Of a DNA stretch of 64,000 nt, positions 49,876-62,169 are shown piece after piece; positions within the stretch are counted from its first letter, which is position 1; every line of letters begins with the position of its first letter. The position numbers were made by a program, and so were the translations under genes. The notes beneath the pieces were generated by a model. The model did not search any database and was not told where the DNA came from. It saw nothing but the letters and a program-made list of their open reading frames with translations. Source of the DNA: Heterobilharzia americana (lineage: Eukaryota > Platyhelminthes > Trematoda > Strigeidida > Schistosomatidae); assembly GCA_944470555.2 (NCBI GenBank), contig OX104127.1, forward strand, positions 28,845,661 to 28,909,660. The letters are read 5' to 3'.

Positions 49876-50092
49876 GTTAGCTGCAGTTACTGTTATGTAC
49901 CAAAGGAAGCCAATCGAGGTGGTAACCAGTCTTTATGTAGAAGAAAACCCTCATTTCGATCGAACTCAAGTGATTTGGAATTCAGTCTTGATTTTCAAAA
50001 TGCATTATAGTCTAAGGCTTTTTACTGATGATTGGAAGCTCCTGTTGATTTGCATGAATGACAACCAAGCCCAAGTTGATCATTCACCCTGA
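49876..50092 (+). other. unidentified exon-like ORF, arm 2
   Basis: After ACACAG the frame reads AAVTVMYQRKPIEVVTSLYV, VIWNSVLIFKMHYSLRLF and DWKLLLICMNDNQ, and stops at 50090-50092. The tail resembles the pattern KYSLLLHCIKPKYQQHS of the 46389 exon (W/Y-x-L-L-L-x-C). No family recognised. Confidence 0.25.
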
Positions 50093-50942
50093 ATAAGGAC
50101 CACCTAGGATATTTTAACTTCTTCAAAACACGAAATATTGGAAGGATGGCGTTTGATATTTACCAGTGGAGAATACTTATGTGTATGCAAGCTGACAGCC
50201 CCTGTCACCTTCTAAATGCAAATCATGGAATCGTCTTTTATGTACAGAATATAAGTAATAGGATTATAAATCAGTCCTGTTGATACCTCTTTTTCATGTA
50301 CCCCGAGTGCAACTTTGACAAAATTGTCTTCATAACTACTCTTGCTCACAATGACTGCTGCGACGCAAAGTGGAAGTGAAACTTGAGTCACACAAGTGAT
50401 TAGTTGCATGGACTTTATATTTTATATCATTTAGTGGTCCGTGCTTATCGTTGAGAAATGCTGCTATGCTCAATACTCATTTATTGCTAATGTGCGTATA
50501 TATGTAAGAATGTCATGTGAGTAGGAGACATTCGAATAGATTATGGTTTGATAATGTCTCATGTGAATTTGTGACTGGGGTAATAGGACACTGTTTTCTG
50601 CTAAAACCCAGATACGTTTATCAACTACATAGTCCACCCAAGAGTTCATATTCCTTTGTCACATGATGATGACCAGTTTTAGCAAGCACTGTAGACTATT
50701 CACATTATTGTCTCTACATTTTAGTCGCCTTTCCAATGTTTTAATGCATGCTTGTGTATAATAAACCTCGGCAACGGCACATGATGATAACATCTAGTAT
50801 GCATTCTCGAGACTCCCATCTTCACCAATTGTTACCAGTAAATATACCAGGACATGTGCATTGCATTTCAAGCAAATTCATGCCAGAATATGACACAGTG
50901 TCTCCTCTGCTTTCAACTCTCCATCACTTACCAATCTATTAG

Positions 50943-51144
50943 TATTGTTTTCAAAAGTGACTACTTCATACGTCGCAACTTCACACTCCGAAATGCATCA
51001 ATATTAGGAAACGAAACACAACACATTTCAAGTCAGAGAATTAGTATTCCTCGTCTACGTTTTGTGTGCAACACCGCTCTCAGCTTCAGGGATGAAATTG
51101 ACACAGTAGGCCATGTACAACCGAAATTCACGTACCACAAGTAA
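50943..51144 (+). other. unidentified exon-like ORF, arm 2
   Basis: Acceptor-like CAATCTATTAG, then IVFKSDYFIRRNFTLRNASI with N-glycosylation motifs, LRFVCNTALSFRDEID, ending near a possible donor GTAATC or in the stop TAA. No family recognised. Confidence 0.25.
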
Positions 51145-51686
51145 TCTAACTGAGCATAGAAAACTGTATGTTTTCCATTGACTGTGGTGTTGTCTCCGTC
51201 AAATCACTGACAAGGATGCGTGCATCACCTAAGACGGATTCATGTTCGTTGGATGCAGTCAGTGTTGTACTTAACAGAATGGGAGAAGTTTAATACGTTG
51301 TCTATAGTGTTGCTTTCAAAACAACAATTATGCTGTAAGCTAAGCTTAAATTTCACTAATTTTTATTGCGATTGATTCATTGTGTGACCTTCCCCTGACT
51401 GTTATACTGGACCTGATAGACCAATTTCCGTTGATGCGTAAGCTACTGTGCAGAAGCCTCGATATTGTTGAAAGATTCATTGTGATATAACTTACTTAGT
51501 GATGTGTCCTCAATTCGACTGCCCACTACCAACAAACAAACTAGAAAATAACAAATCTCCAAGCAATATTGGCGTGTTTGAATGGGAGCCGTTACACCAT
51601 AGCAGACCAAACAATACCATGAAGTACAACTACGAAATATCTAAAGTGGAAATCAATGAAAGCTAATACCGTTCTCACAAGTGGTG

Positions 51687-51786
51687 ACCGTTGTCACTCA
51701 GTAACTCAGAGGATAGTGCTCTAATGCTTGAAGCGATGGACGTTGGGTTCAAGTCTCGTTGAAGACACCATCACTCACCGTGATAT
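51687..51786 (+). mobile_element. tRNA-like SINE head, arm 2 copy
   Basis: Mirror of 26346-26445. Box A-like CAGTAACTCAGAGGATAGTG and box B GGGTTCAAGTCTC. Confidence 0.55.
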
Positions 51787-53764
51787 AAGCATTTGCAACC
51801 ACTGGTTTACAAAAAGGGTGAAGTGTGCATTTTGAATTTCATCTCAAGTAACCACTAGGAAAATTACATATTACAAGTTTTGTTTTCTATTTAAAATGAC
51901 GATAAATACTAGCAAATACGTTTCCTCTACACACATTTAGTGTCAACATCAATGATTACTATCCTCCTGAATAAGTTTTACTAAGTTTCTAGGCGTCGAA
52001 GCTAAAATTGTTGGCCACAACGGAAAAGCTAAGTTTGTGGCAAATACATTCCTAAAATCAAAATATGAGTCGGTATTGCAATGCCGATTACTTTTAAATG
52101 TGTGTATCTGTCTATTCGGCAGGTGCTTCTCAGACCACAAAAACATTTCCAGATTTTGTTGAGAAGCACTGAAGTTAAATCAGTCAATAAACAGATGCAT
52201 GGTGAGCTATAGGATTTGGCGTAGTCTTTAATGTGATGTGCACCACTTCAAATATACTGCTTGTTTCAACCTACTATGGCCTCCACCACAAAGGTGAGGT
52301 TATCAATGCTTAATTGACTGAACCAGAACTAAACGTTGGGAAAGGTGTTTTTAAACAACTTCTTTCAGGCAGTCAACTCATGAACTACTTTGGTCGTCAT
52401 TGCTGTTTCTTTCTTCAGCTTCTCTTATAAACACACTTCTAACCTGGAAACTTTGACAGTTGTTTTCGCCATCCGAACAACCCTTTAAAATCTCTTTTCA
52501 TTGGTATTTCTGTTATCAGATCTCTGCAAAGTTTAACACTAACAACCACCTATGGATTGTTGTTACGATGCTCTTGTTATAATTACTGCAGGTATGATTC
52601 CATTTCAACCATTTTACACTTCGATCGATGCAGTCCATTTCTAACATTTTTTAGTTCATCCCAGAGATTTTCTGTATTCCGTCACCGAATGCATGTCGTA
52701 GTCTTGAATTAAATACATTACTAGTTCGTAACCCAACTCTGTCATCATTTATTACGATTATTTGTCAGTAATTTGACATTCATCAACAATTATATCCAAC
52801 TTATCATCCACATAAACAGACAAGTCATTCAAATACCCACAAGTTTAAGATTAATCTGATCATTACTCGGCCTTGAATTATGTCTGAATATGTATTGTTT
52901 ACGAATTCAGCTCTCATGAACGATTTTGTCTGATAATAGTAGACACTCTAATTATCTCTAAGGGAGGAATGGCTGAATAATGAGCTAAATGCTGGTGTCC
53001 GATGAGAGCAGTTCCATGAATATTATGATGACCAACCCTGAAAGGATCAGCTCTTATCCTTTACGTATCAGCTTTTTATGTATCTCGCAAAACATGTGAA
53101 GTATCACAGTAAGCAATATATCAGATATAGTTGGTGACTGACTAACAAACTACTCACGAATATTGACATGGTCCCTTTGGAATATGAGTAAGGTGATTGT
53201 CTTATTTCGGAAGAGATGGAAAATGTTAATTCTTGAGGATCCAGTTCGTCAACTAACTCTAGCCTCACATGCTCCTAAAAAGAGAGGTAGACTGTCCAGA
53301 CAATTTCCTTTGAGGTGTTTGGTACTTGAAGCTTATTCTATACCTCGACCTTAAGACGTATGCCATTGTCGGTTGAAAATGACGCGAAATCTGTTGAGGT
53401 GTAATCACAGGGGCAGTGGGTCATTTAAACCTATCGAAGTGCCGTATTCAGTGTTCTAGGCATCAGTCGGTCTGCTTTTCATAGGCTTCAAATTTCTTAA
53501 ATAAGAATTTTGTTATCTCTTGGTTTCCAATCATATTGAGGTCACTGAACTGATCGACGTCTATTCACATTGCGTTTCAGTTGAAGATGACCTAGTGAAT
53601 AATACACCACTATTCTTCGAAATAGAGAATTAGAAAGCCACCGATGTGAAAAAATCTCTCAGGGGAAAGACGATTCTTCATCAATAAAAATCAAGTATAT
53701 TCATAAATCAAAACTATTTGATTGAAAATGTCACTGCACAAAACATTAAGATATCCCAGTTATT
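51787..53764. other. non-genic arm sequence
   Basis: Mirror of 24368-26345. Contains the open frame 53163-53354 (+), reading LASHAPKKRGRLSRQFPLRC, which carries two substitutions against its arm 1 mirror. No recognised gene. Confidence 0.4.
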
Positions 53765-56203
53765 TCAATCCAACGGCAATCTGGCGATAATCTTCTCAAA
53801 CCATGACTGTAATAAACCTGCACGTTTGGCAGACATTGCTAGAACTTCTTCATGGTTTGCGATCACTTTACTTTCAACATCCAGTACACTTATATTTGTG
53901 ACCAATGAAACGGCAAGTACTTTCATTCCACAATGACGAGCAAGTATTACTTCTGGTATGGTACTCATACCTGAAAGTGTAATGAAAAATTCGCAACAAT
54001 AAATTAGTGATATGTTTCGTGCATGATGTCGATGACAAAATCAGCTCTGACAACCTTGATTAGCGCGCGACAACCTGCCTATCTTCGATGCATTATAATT
54101 TCTCCAGATCAGGAGGAAATAACATGTCAGTTTTCTGAATTGGCTATCCAAGGAAATCATAAGGGGGATAGATTGGCCACTCCAATATTACCACACGACA
54201 ACGCTACTTCAAGTGTAGTATCACTGTGTTATGAACTGGATACTATGGTGTTATAAAATGAGCGTTGTTGTTTCACATCTCAGTTATCTAAGATTGATAA
54301 TTAGGGCGAAAATTATGGAAAATGTCAACTAATGTATTTGCCGCTAAAGTGACATGCTAGACAAAAAAATTTCCATACAAGTCACCATGAGACTGATAAA
54401 ACACTACTTTAGTTTCCTGATTGTTAACAGAACGAGATTTTGTACTGATAGTAGAGTTGAGTAAATTTAATGGTAGGCGAAATTAAAGCTTGAAATAACG
54501 CAGCAACAATGTAATGCTTATCATGCAGTAGAGTCTCCGAAATGAAGCCGTATCTTCCAACACTGTCACAATTCGAAGATTTTAATGGCAATATTATAGT
54601 ATCCAGCACTATTTTTGTGATTGAAAAAGAAATGGTTGGTGGCTCGCATTCTCATGTTGAAGAGAATATCACACTCCAATATAGCCGTACGACACATCAG
54701 GAAAGACCTCTGACACACAACAAGGGTAGCAAAAGACTGTAATATGTCTGTGCTAAATGCCACATACAAACTGACTGAACAGTAGGCTACTGTTGTAATT
54801 GTTGCTATAGATTCAGCCTGAGCTGAATTTCTCCGATCACAACGCTGATGGGCTCGGCCCTAGATGAACGAAAGGGCTGCCGGGTGTTTGACCCATCTGA
54901 TATGATAACTGAATTCCAATTACAAGTATAAATGGATTCCAACCATTCGCGTTCTTCCACAGTGTATTTTGAGATGGCTGGATCAAATATTAGTGCCTCT
55001 CACTACTAATCCTGATAATAAAATCGCACATTTGGAGTGACAGACTACGTTTTATTCAGTAATTTAGAAAGCTCACAAAAATCCAGTCTCTGGGTAGAAG
55101 AAATGAGACTTTTTTGTGCAAAACGAAGTAAATGACTCGGTGAAGTAGAAAAATTCATCTAAATGTCTCAGTTTATACACGTTTATAATCGTCTTGAAAA
55201 AGGATCAATTACTTCACCTAGTTATACCAAAACACTATTTAATCAGTAATTTCGGAAACACAACTCTTTCTAACACGACTGGGAGTCTCCCGGTTCCAAA
55301 GATGGGGATATTTTGATGACGAAAAAATCGTACTTATCAGTGAACAAACACAATCCGAGTGGTACATTCTATTCACAGGTAACAATGAGTCACTCACCAA
55401 CAACATCGCAACCCATCATAAGCAACATCTTGCACTCAGCAGGTGTTTCATAATTAGGACCACCATTCATGCAGTAGACACCCTCGTGAACCAGGTCCTG
55501 AAAGTTCTCCTCTTTGGCGACTTGAAGGGCTAATTTCCTCAAGTTCAAATCATAGGCATCCGAGAGTGCTGGAAATCGAGGGCCAAATCTAAGGAGTTGA
55601 AAATACAGTCAAACAAATTTGTAACTTACGCTTCATCATTCGGACCAACCAGGACGTTGTTCAGTGACAGTCCAGCAAAGTAAAGATGGTCTTTCAAGAT
55701 GACGAAATCACCACTTTTTAGATCTCTGTTCAAACCGCCAACAGCATTGCTAATCAACAGAGTTTTGACACCCAACAGTTTCATAACGCGTATCGGGATA
55801 GCTATCTGTCATGTGGAAATGATAACTTCACAGATTTGATACCTCATGTCTGCTGTATCCTTCATACATATGAAATCGTCCTTGCAACACAACCACCTTA
55901 CGACCACTTAGAGTTCCGAATATCAGGTTTCCAGAATGTCCCGCAACTAGAATTTTACGCAAGAACATAAAGATACTTACCAGTCGTTCTTGGAAAGCCA
56001 GGTATGTCCGTATATGGGATTATCTTCGGGTTGCTTATTCCATCGGCAAGCTGTCCCAAACCACTTCCACAAATGACCCCTATCTCTGGTTCAATACTAA
56101 CCAACGCTCGTATATAATCTGCTACCTTGGACACATTTTCATAACTTGCAGGTGAAGAAGACGACCTAGGGTTTTGTTGAGACTACGTGCATGGAACTTA
56201 CAT
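53765..56203 (-). CDS. PNP: purine nucleoside phosphorylase, arm 2 copy
   Basis: Second complete PNP, - strand. Exons in transcription order: 56203-56202, 56165-55981, 55946-55843, 55805-55630, 55588-55398, 53970-53765. Same 287-residue product and the same mini-introns as the arm 1 copy; all coding stretches I compared were identical, including Val119 and all catalytic positions. Stop and splice sites are intact, so both copies look functional. Convergent to the arm 1 gene across about 29 kb. The identity implies recent duplication or ongoing conversion between arms. Confidence 0.93.
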
Positions 56204-57630
56204 TTCCAAACTCCAGTGTCAATGTGTAAAGAGCGCTAAAGAGAAAAGTGTACTCGGTAATTTTAAAGCAGTCTGTACGGCCATGAAAGTTAACTCGACG
56301 TCGTAAACTTTCGACGAACACAAATGCTCTCAGTGAAAATTTCTCTTACATTCAGTCTTACTGCTTTTCAAAAAATCTATGTGAATCCGTATTCCTTTAT
56401 CTAACATGTCAATGGAGTGCGAAATCATTCCACTTGAAATTTAGAAATGAAGAGCATTATTTAGCTTGGCCATTAATTTCCATGAAATCTTAGGTAATTT
56501 TATCTACGATGTGACTCTTCTGGTGGGCAGTTGAGCCGAATCACAAATAATTTCAAGGTACCAGTGACATCTGAGAAGCCAGAGACTTCAGGTATCGCTT
56601 AGATACCGCAGATAGAAGTCCTAAACTACTACAGACGCTTCTTAAGATATTCGGAAAGCTTCACAAGGATTAAGTGGGTTTTTGAATTTTCATGCACGGT
56701 GAGGATTTCATTTGAAACATTTGAATTTTCAGAAGGTGATGCTAGAAGGTTCAGAGTGAATCGAATGTTTGATTAGAGGAAATTCCAAAATGCACCTTAA
56801 GTATTCGCCACGGTGGCTGGTAAGCTCGCTAGGAAGTGGCAAGAATTCAGTGAACGATTTGAAAATGAATTCACTAGCCAAATCACTACAGCAGCTGCAC
56901 TTAGAGTGCTTTCGATTTTCTCAAATAAAATATGCAAGGAGAACCCACCTTTAGACCGTTAACGCGGAAAGTGGTCTTTGTCTCAAAAGAGCGCTATCTA
57001 AAAACGACCGACCTTCATTATCCACTATCCAATCTCTTTTTGCGAACTAGTATAAACCAATTGGTTTCTCACACTCTCTTTTAGGTCCTGAGGAACGTTT
57101 CTAGGTCTCTGTTGGATTCCGATGGAGTATGTTAACCCATTCAACTGTTGTAGCTCTGGTCACCCCGACGGACGTTTGGGTGTTGGTAAATTTGTAGGGA
57201 GTGTGTTTTAATTTTTCTCCCAAGGACTGTGTTGCAGATAGGTTCCTTGAGTGAACATGGCAGCAGACAATTAGTGGGGTTGGTTGCAAGAAGCAGATGG
57301 AAAATGTGTTTAGAGAAATAAGTGAGAGAAAGTGCATAGAAAATAAACAATAGAAAAAAGACGATTAGGAAAAGGTTGAGGTACGAAGGAAGAAACAGCG
57401 GCAGATTCATGATAGAGGGACGTTAGAGAAGGCTTTTACTTGGGTGGGATAACGTAAAGTCGGGAGGAATAAAAGAGTAATTAACGTTATAGGACGGCAT
57501 GTGGGAATGGAGATAGTGATTAAATTATTAGGAGACAGTAACTGGCATGGATGTCTGTGGGGAAGTATAAGGTTGATCTGAACTCGCGGTGGTAGTGGTG
57601 GTAAAAATTATTTGATAATGGGTTGCCCGT
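56204..57630. other. PNP upstream region, arm 2
   Basis: Mirror of 20502-21928. The outer 500 bp (57100-57630) reads like the 3' untranslated end of a LINE. No promoter element could be assigned with confidence. Confidence 0.4.
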
Positions 57631-57825
57631 CCTAAGTTAACAGGTAAAATGATAGCAGCTGGCCGATACATTCGGGTTGTATACACAGAAACCAAGCGAG
57701 TACAGCACTCCGTCAGTCTGCACACCACTCGACGTGAAAAAATACTTCATGTGCCCACCAGTGTAACGGAAACATCTTTCTGTACACCTAGACTTTTACC
57801 CATCTAACCGAACAAGATTCCATTT
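57631..57825. other. junction sequence outside palindrome arm 2
   Basis: No homology to the sequence next to arm 1 (20110-20501). No gene recognised. It is followed directly by the ORF1 start of a CR1-like element, so it is probably that element's 5' untranslated part. Confidence 0.4.
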
Positions 57826-58624
57826 TATGCCTCGTAGCAACAGAGGGATACAAACAAATACAAGTGATCATAAACCCCGCATGCCGAAAAAGACTGCTTC
57901 CCCTTTAAATAGCAGCCTTGAGAGGCCAAAAACCAGCAGACTGAACTCATCTGCTTTGCCAAATGAAAACAGCACTGAGAATAAAACCAACACGACCTCG
58001 AAGGTAGCTGCGTCCACTTACCGTATTCGATACGGACCTGGCAGCAGAAATGCGTACCGAACGAATGGTCGGGTGGAATTTGCATCCACAAAAAACCTAG
58101 AATCCGAATCCTAGAGACAATGGACATATTAACTAAATGCATCGGTGTTGATCTGTAATGAGGAACCTGGAAATTGAGGGAAATATTATTGGTCGACTAT
58201 GCGCTGCGCACAGCTCACAGACAAACTATCCTTGGTCCTAAATTGCTACATCCCTGACAGCACAAATACGCAGCCCAGATATTTCCACTACCCACCTCTC
58301 CTGTCCATGAACCCATTTACTGCGTCCCCGATGACACCACAATCAGTAGAGAAGCCTGGAATAAGATATGCGCCAAGTGGCATCACCCATCCGTGTCATA
58401 TTTACTAGTAACAACAGCAAGCGGGACACCTACCACTCATGCGCAGCACAGCTTGAAAGGGGGCAGGGAAAACTGCGATATATATCAGCACACTGATGAA
58501 GCAGTAGCGAGCAATAACCTCACTTCCCTCCCTTCACTTTCTCGATACCCCTTGTATCTATCACCACTAGTCACTAATGCGCGATCCATAGTAAGTAAAA
58601 TATCGGCACTCCAAACCCAACTAC
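57826..58624 (+). mobile_element. CR1-like LINE family A, right copy, 5' part
   Basis: ORF1-like start (57827-58114, polar, Ser/Thr/Asn-rich) and then the block leading to NARSIVSKISALQTQL at about 58580-58622. From about 58030 it matches the - strand copy at 15880 downward, first at roughly 78% and from about 58240 at roughly 94% by eye. Interrupted at 58624 by a 4759 bp insertion; the element resumes at 63384. Confidence 0.75.
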
Positions 58625-59043
58625 TCACCCGATCACTCGCGGTAAAGTCGAATCTATACGCTTCTTTTTCACTTGGCTCTTGATTATATCAATTTGCAGG
58701 TTTCCTGTTGTGTCTGACTACTTATTATCATATTTCTGCATTAATATTTCAGTCTATCCCATATATTTGGCCTACAGCTCCGCTATTCTCCTCACATACT
58801 GTGTAACCAACGTTTCGGTATACTACGTATGGCCGTTGACTGCTTTCCGATTTTAACGTATTTCTAAGTGGGATGATCTGAGGCTAAGCGTCCTAAATCC
58901 GACTGCTCTAGTGAGAAAAAGCAAAGCAAAGTCATTCCAGTGCTCTTCTGTGTGACAGAAGCATTGTTACTCCGTGTAACTCAGATCTCGATGATCTGGC
59001 GTGCCTCACCCCTTTTGTTAGAATCGAAGACATCATATCAGCC

Positions 59044-59454
59044 ATGAGTAGCCGTATCAACAACCACAGGAAAGAAATCAACAACATGAAGACCATGATG
59101 GAAGAGATTCGGAGAATAGTTGACGATTTCCATCCATTGGCACATTTTCTAGAGAAGCATGAGAATTTAGTTGAAGACCGTGTAGTGAAGACAGAAAACT
59201 TAACAGATCACTTGGCGACCGAGGTAATGAAGAGACGGTCTTCCCAACAGGCCACCGTTTATAACATATCTGATACCCTACCCCTGGATGTAGTTAAGAC
59301 AAGGGTATTAAACTCATGCGGTATTACAGGAATACACCGTGACTGTAAGCGCCTCTGCAAAAGGTCAGTGCAGTCTACCTGCCCCATGATCCTCAGGTTC
59401 ACTACTTCATTTGACGCCAAAAGATTTATAAAACTACAATACCACATAAGGTGA
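59044..59454 (+). CDS. CR1-like ORF1 protein, family C
   Basis: 136-residue open frame. The first half is a helix-rich, probably coiled region (INNHRKEINNMKTMMEEIRR, then EKHENLVEDRVVKTENL). The second half has the ORF1 RNA-binding-like pattern DCKRLCKRSVQSTCPMILRF followed by DAKRFIKL. Such proteins bind LINE RNA. It sits in a dead element, so function is unlikely. ORF1 sequence may continue in other frames to about 60234. Confidence 0.55.
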   Translation: MSSRINNHRKEINNMKTMMEEIRRIVDDFHPLAHFLEKHENLVEDRVVKTENLTDHLATEVMKRRSSQQATVYNISDTLPLDVVKTRVLNSCGITGIHRDCKRLCKRSVQSTCPMILRFTTSFDAKRFIKLQYHIR

Positions 59455-60479
59455 CATAGCAGCTTTAAAATTGCTTCTATTGCACAAGACAACCGCGTGC
59501 CAACGCAGAAAACAGAAAAGGAGTAGTCTGACCAGTTCATCACCTCTAGACACAGAGACTGCTGTGAGCACGAACAGACCATCAGAAAGTGCTGACATGG
59601 TCAGTACTTCTGTTGGATATGCCTCTTCCTCCGCACAACAGTCTGAGTCAAATCTAGCTACAAGTGAGCCTGATCCTTCAGTTGCTTGTAAAAGGAAAAC
59701 CATTGGTACCCCTAAGGTCGCCATAAACAGAAGACCGCTGGGTGGCAGAAAACTCAGAAGTCCGAACGAAACCTCACCATCTAAGGCTAAAACGTTTCAG
59801 GCACGTGCCTTCTTATAATGGAGAAGAATACTTCATGGCTAAGGCACTGGCAACACATGAACCGAAAAGGCGAGTTTTCCGTCAAACCCCTTTTTCAGGA
59901 ATGAGCGCCACTACAACTCGAGGTTGCATCACGCTCCTTCGAACCACATCCCTTTAATCACAGGGGTCACAACGTGGTGCCGAGTGGCGTACCGAACGCT
60001 CAAATGTCCTACGTACCACAAACTTCTAACCACTGTTCAGCTGTGCATCTTAATAATCCTAGCCAATGCTTTGGGAACAGATGTACACCCCGTGTAAGAA
60101 ACTTCCCCACTTATGAATCCTACCAAGATTTTTTTCGGGTCCCGCACAATATGTACTATCCATGGTGTTTAGGCTCGTTCGACCCCCTGATAACACAGGG
60201 CTGGAACCAATTTCCCGACTTACACCGATCATAAACCATACTTTACGCCGACGGTAACGAAGGGGTGCATGTTAACAACATATAGGTGCCGTGAAAAACT
60301 AAGTAATCATATACTTGTGGGAGACAGAAACTCACCGGTCACGCCGGCACACCCCACTCTTGAGTTTTGTCACGTCCGAGACATAAGTGATGCATCATCT
60401 GGCTAACTGAATACCAGAAATTCTTTCGCTTACCGAGGTTTAAGAAACATGGTAAGTTACTTTGCGGGCCATAGTAGCC

Positions 60480-61560
60480 TTTTCACGCTTCTACTTAATA
60501 ATGCCCGCTCGTTACTTAAGAAAATATCCGATCTTAGAACAATAGTTTGCTAGCCAAACCCACTGCAGTACTAGTTACTGAATCATGGTGTACTGACTCA
60601 ATCCTAGATGCGGACCTGTGTATAGATGGTTATACTCTGTATCGCACTAATCGTGACCACAAGCGTGGTGGAGGCTGTTTGATCTATATGTGTAGCCTTG
60701 CTATCTCAAATAAGATTGAAGATGATATCCCCAATGATCTGCCGGACTCACTTTGGATCGTTATAAACGGTACCAACTACAAAATCCTCACAGGCTGTGT
60801 ATATAGAGTACCATGTTCAACAAAAAAAATGATGAACTGATGGCTAGATCATTTTCCCGCACTGGATCCCTCACTGTTGACTTCAAACTGATTGCAGGCG
60901 ACTTTAACCTACCTGAAGTTAACTGGGAGGGCGGTCGAGGCCCACAACGATTTGATGAAATGCTTGCTGTCACAGATATCTATGGCCGGAAGCAATACAT
61001 TCAGCAATCCGCGCGTGGGGATAATATACTGGACCTAGTCTTTTGCTGTGACATCATCCCTGTCACTACCCACGTTAGTAGCGAATTTTCTAACAGTGAC
61101 CATGGGATGGTATTCTGTTCCTTACCAATTCTTTCTCACAATGAGAGAAACAGGCAATCCTCAAATTATACTCGGCATAGAAGCCATAACAATATAGAGT
61201 GGGAAGTACTCAGGTGCTCCCCATGGGATGACTATTTTACCACGGCCTCATTAACAGACACACTCTCACTTTTCTACAGAAATATAGAGCTATGTCAAGA
61301 TACTGTTGCTCCTGTGTAAGCAGTTAGGGTTTATAAGGAGCCAGACCCAAGTACCCCTAAAATATTCCGCAGTAAACTAGGGAAATTATCACCACATTAC
61401 CACTCGTCGAAAGACTTCATGTCACTGCAATTAATTCATGAGACTTACGAATCTATCAAGACACTACGTGCGAAACAAGCAGCAAACGAAGAGATCGTCG
61501 CTCTCAAAAGTGGCTCAAGAGTACGCAAGTTGACATCCCTTCTGAGTTAAAGTCTGAAGC
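60480..61560 (+). pseudogene. CR1-like endonuclease, family C, broken
   Basis: NARSLLKKISDL (about 60500), AVLVTESWCTDSI, IDGYTLYRTNRDHKRGGGCL, then IAGDFNLPEVNWEGG (about 60890), NILDLVFC and SNSDHGMVF with the catalytic SDH. Frame breaks: near 60545, and in an A-run at 60822-60829 that separates VPCSTKK from NDELMARSF. TAA at 61317-61319 is followed in frame by VRVYKEPDPSTPKIFRSKL, the normal linker to RT. The RT domain is essentially deleted. Confidence 0.8.
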
Positions 61561-61799
61561 CATCAACGGATATGGCTTATGCACTACATAAGGAACACTA
61601 GGAGCTGACTGCAACCTATACTACATCTCCAAATGCAACATGCTAGGACTGGAACCTCTCTGGAAGAGGCGACCTAGAATGAATCTTATATTTTACTAAA
61701 AATTACTTCGTAAGCAAGTGCACTCATGCGGCCCGGAAATTAAAATAGTTGTAAAATCTACTCACTATTTGCGTAATCACAACCTATTAGCTGAAAATT

Positions 61800-62012
61800 A
61801 GTGTTGTATGACCGAATTGCGGGGAAACTTCTTCATCATTAAGTTCTCTCACACCTAGAATAGACTTCCCGAGGAAATACGTACCGCAGGCACATTATCT
61901 ACCTTTTGTTCTGCACTTAACAAGCTCCTAACAGATGATCAGTCTATGACTCGCCTAGGCTCTATCTATAAGTTCTGGGTTAATGAAAGCATGCTAGGAC
62001 CTCTAGACATAT
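61800..62012 (+). pseudogene. CR1-like ORF2 C-terminal remnant
   Basis: Reads LPEEIRTAGTLSTFCSALNK and FWVNESMLGPLDI then a stop, the usual C-terminal end of CR1-type ORF2. About 250 bp separate it from the endonuclease linker, where a full element would have over 1 kb of RT, so an internal deletion removed the catalytic core. Confidence 0.65.
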
Positions 62013-62169
62013 AGAGTAAAGCTATCATAAATCTCAAGTACTTTTTACCTCAATGGGCTCACAGAGGGTGTTTGATTACTAGTCCTTCTGGTCGGATTGT
62101 GCAGTACAAATGCATAACAAGTGTGCCCTTTAAGTTTGCCAACAAGAACTGCCTATCCAATGACTCGTA

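Larger units (their letters stand above)
40605..57630. repeat. giant inverted repeat, arm 2
   Basis: 17.0 kb inverted copy of arm 1 (20502-37663). It differs from arm 1 by the 2835 bp RTE insertion (42336-45170), by having 59 bp where arm 1 has 3042 bp (32804-35845), and by scattered substitutions. Contains an intact PNP on the - strand. Confidence 0.95.
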
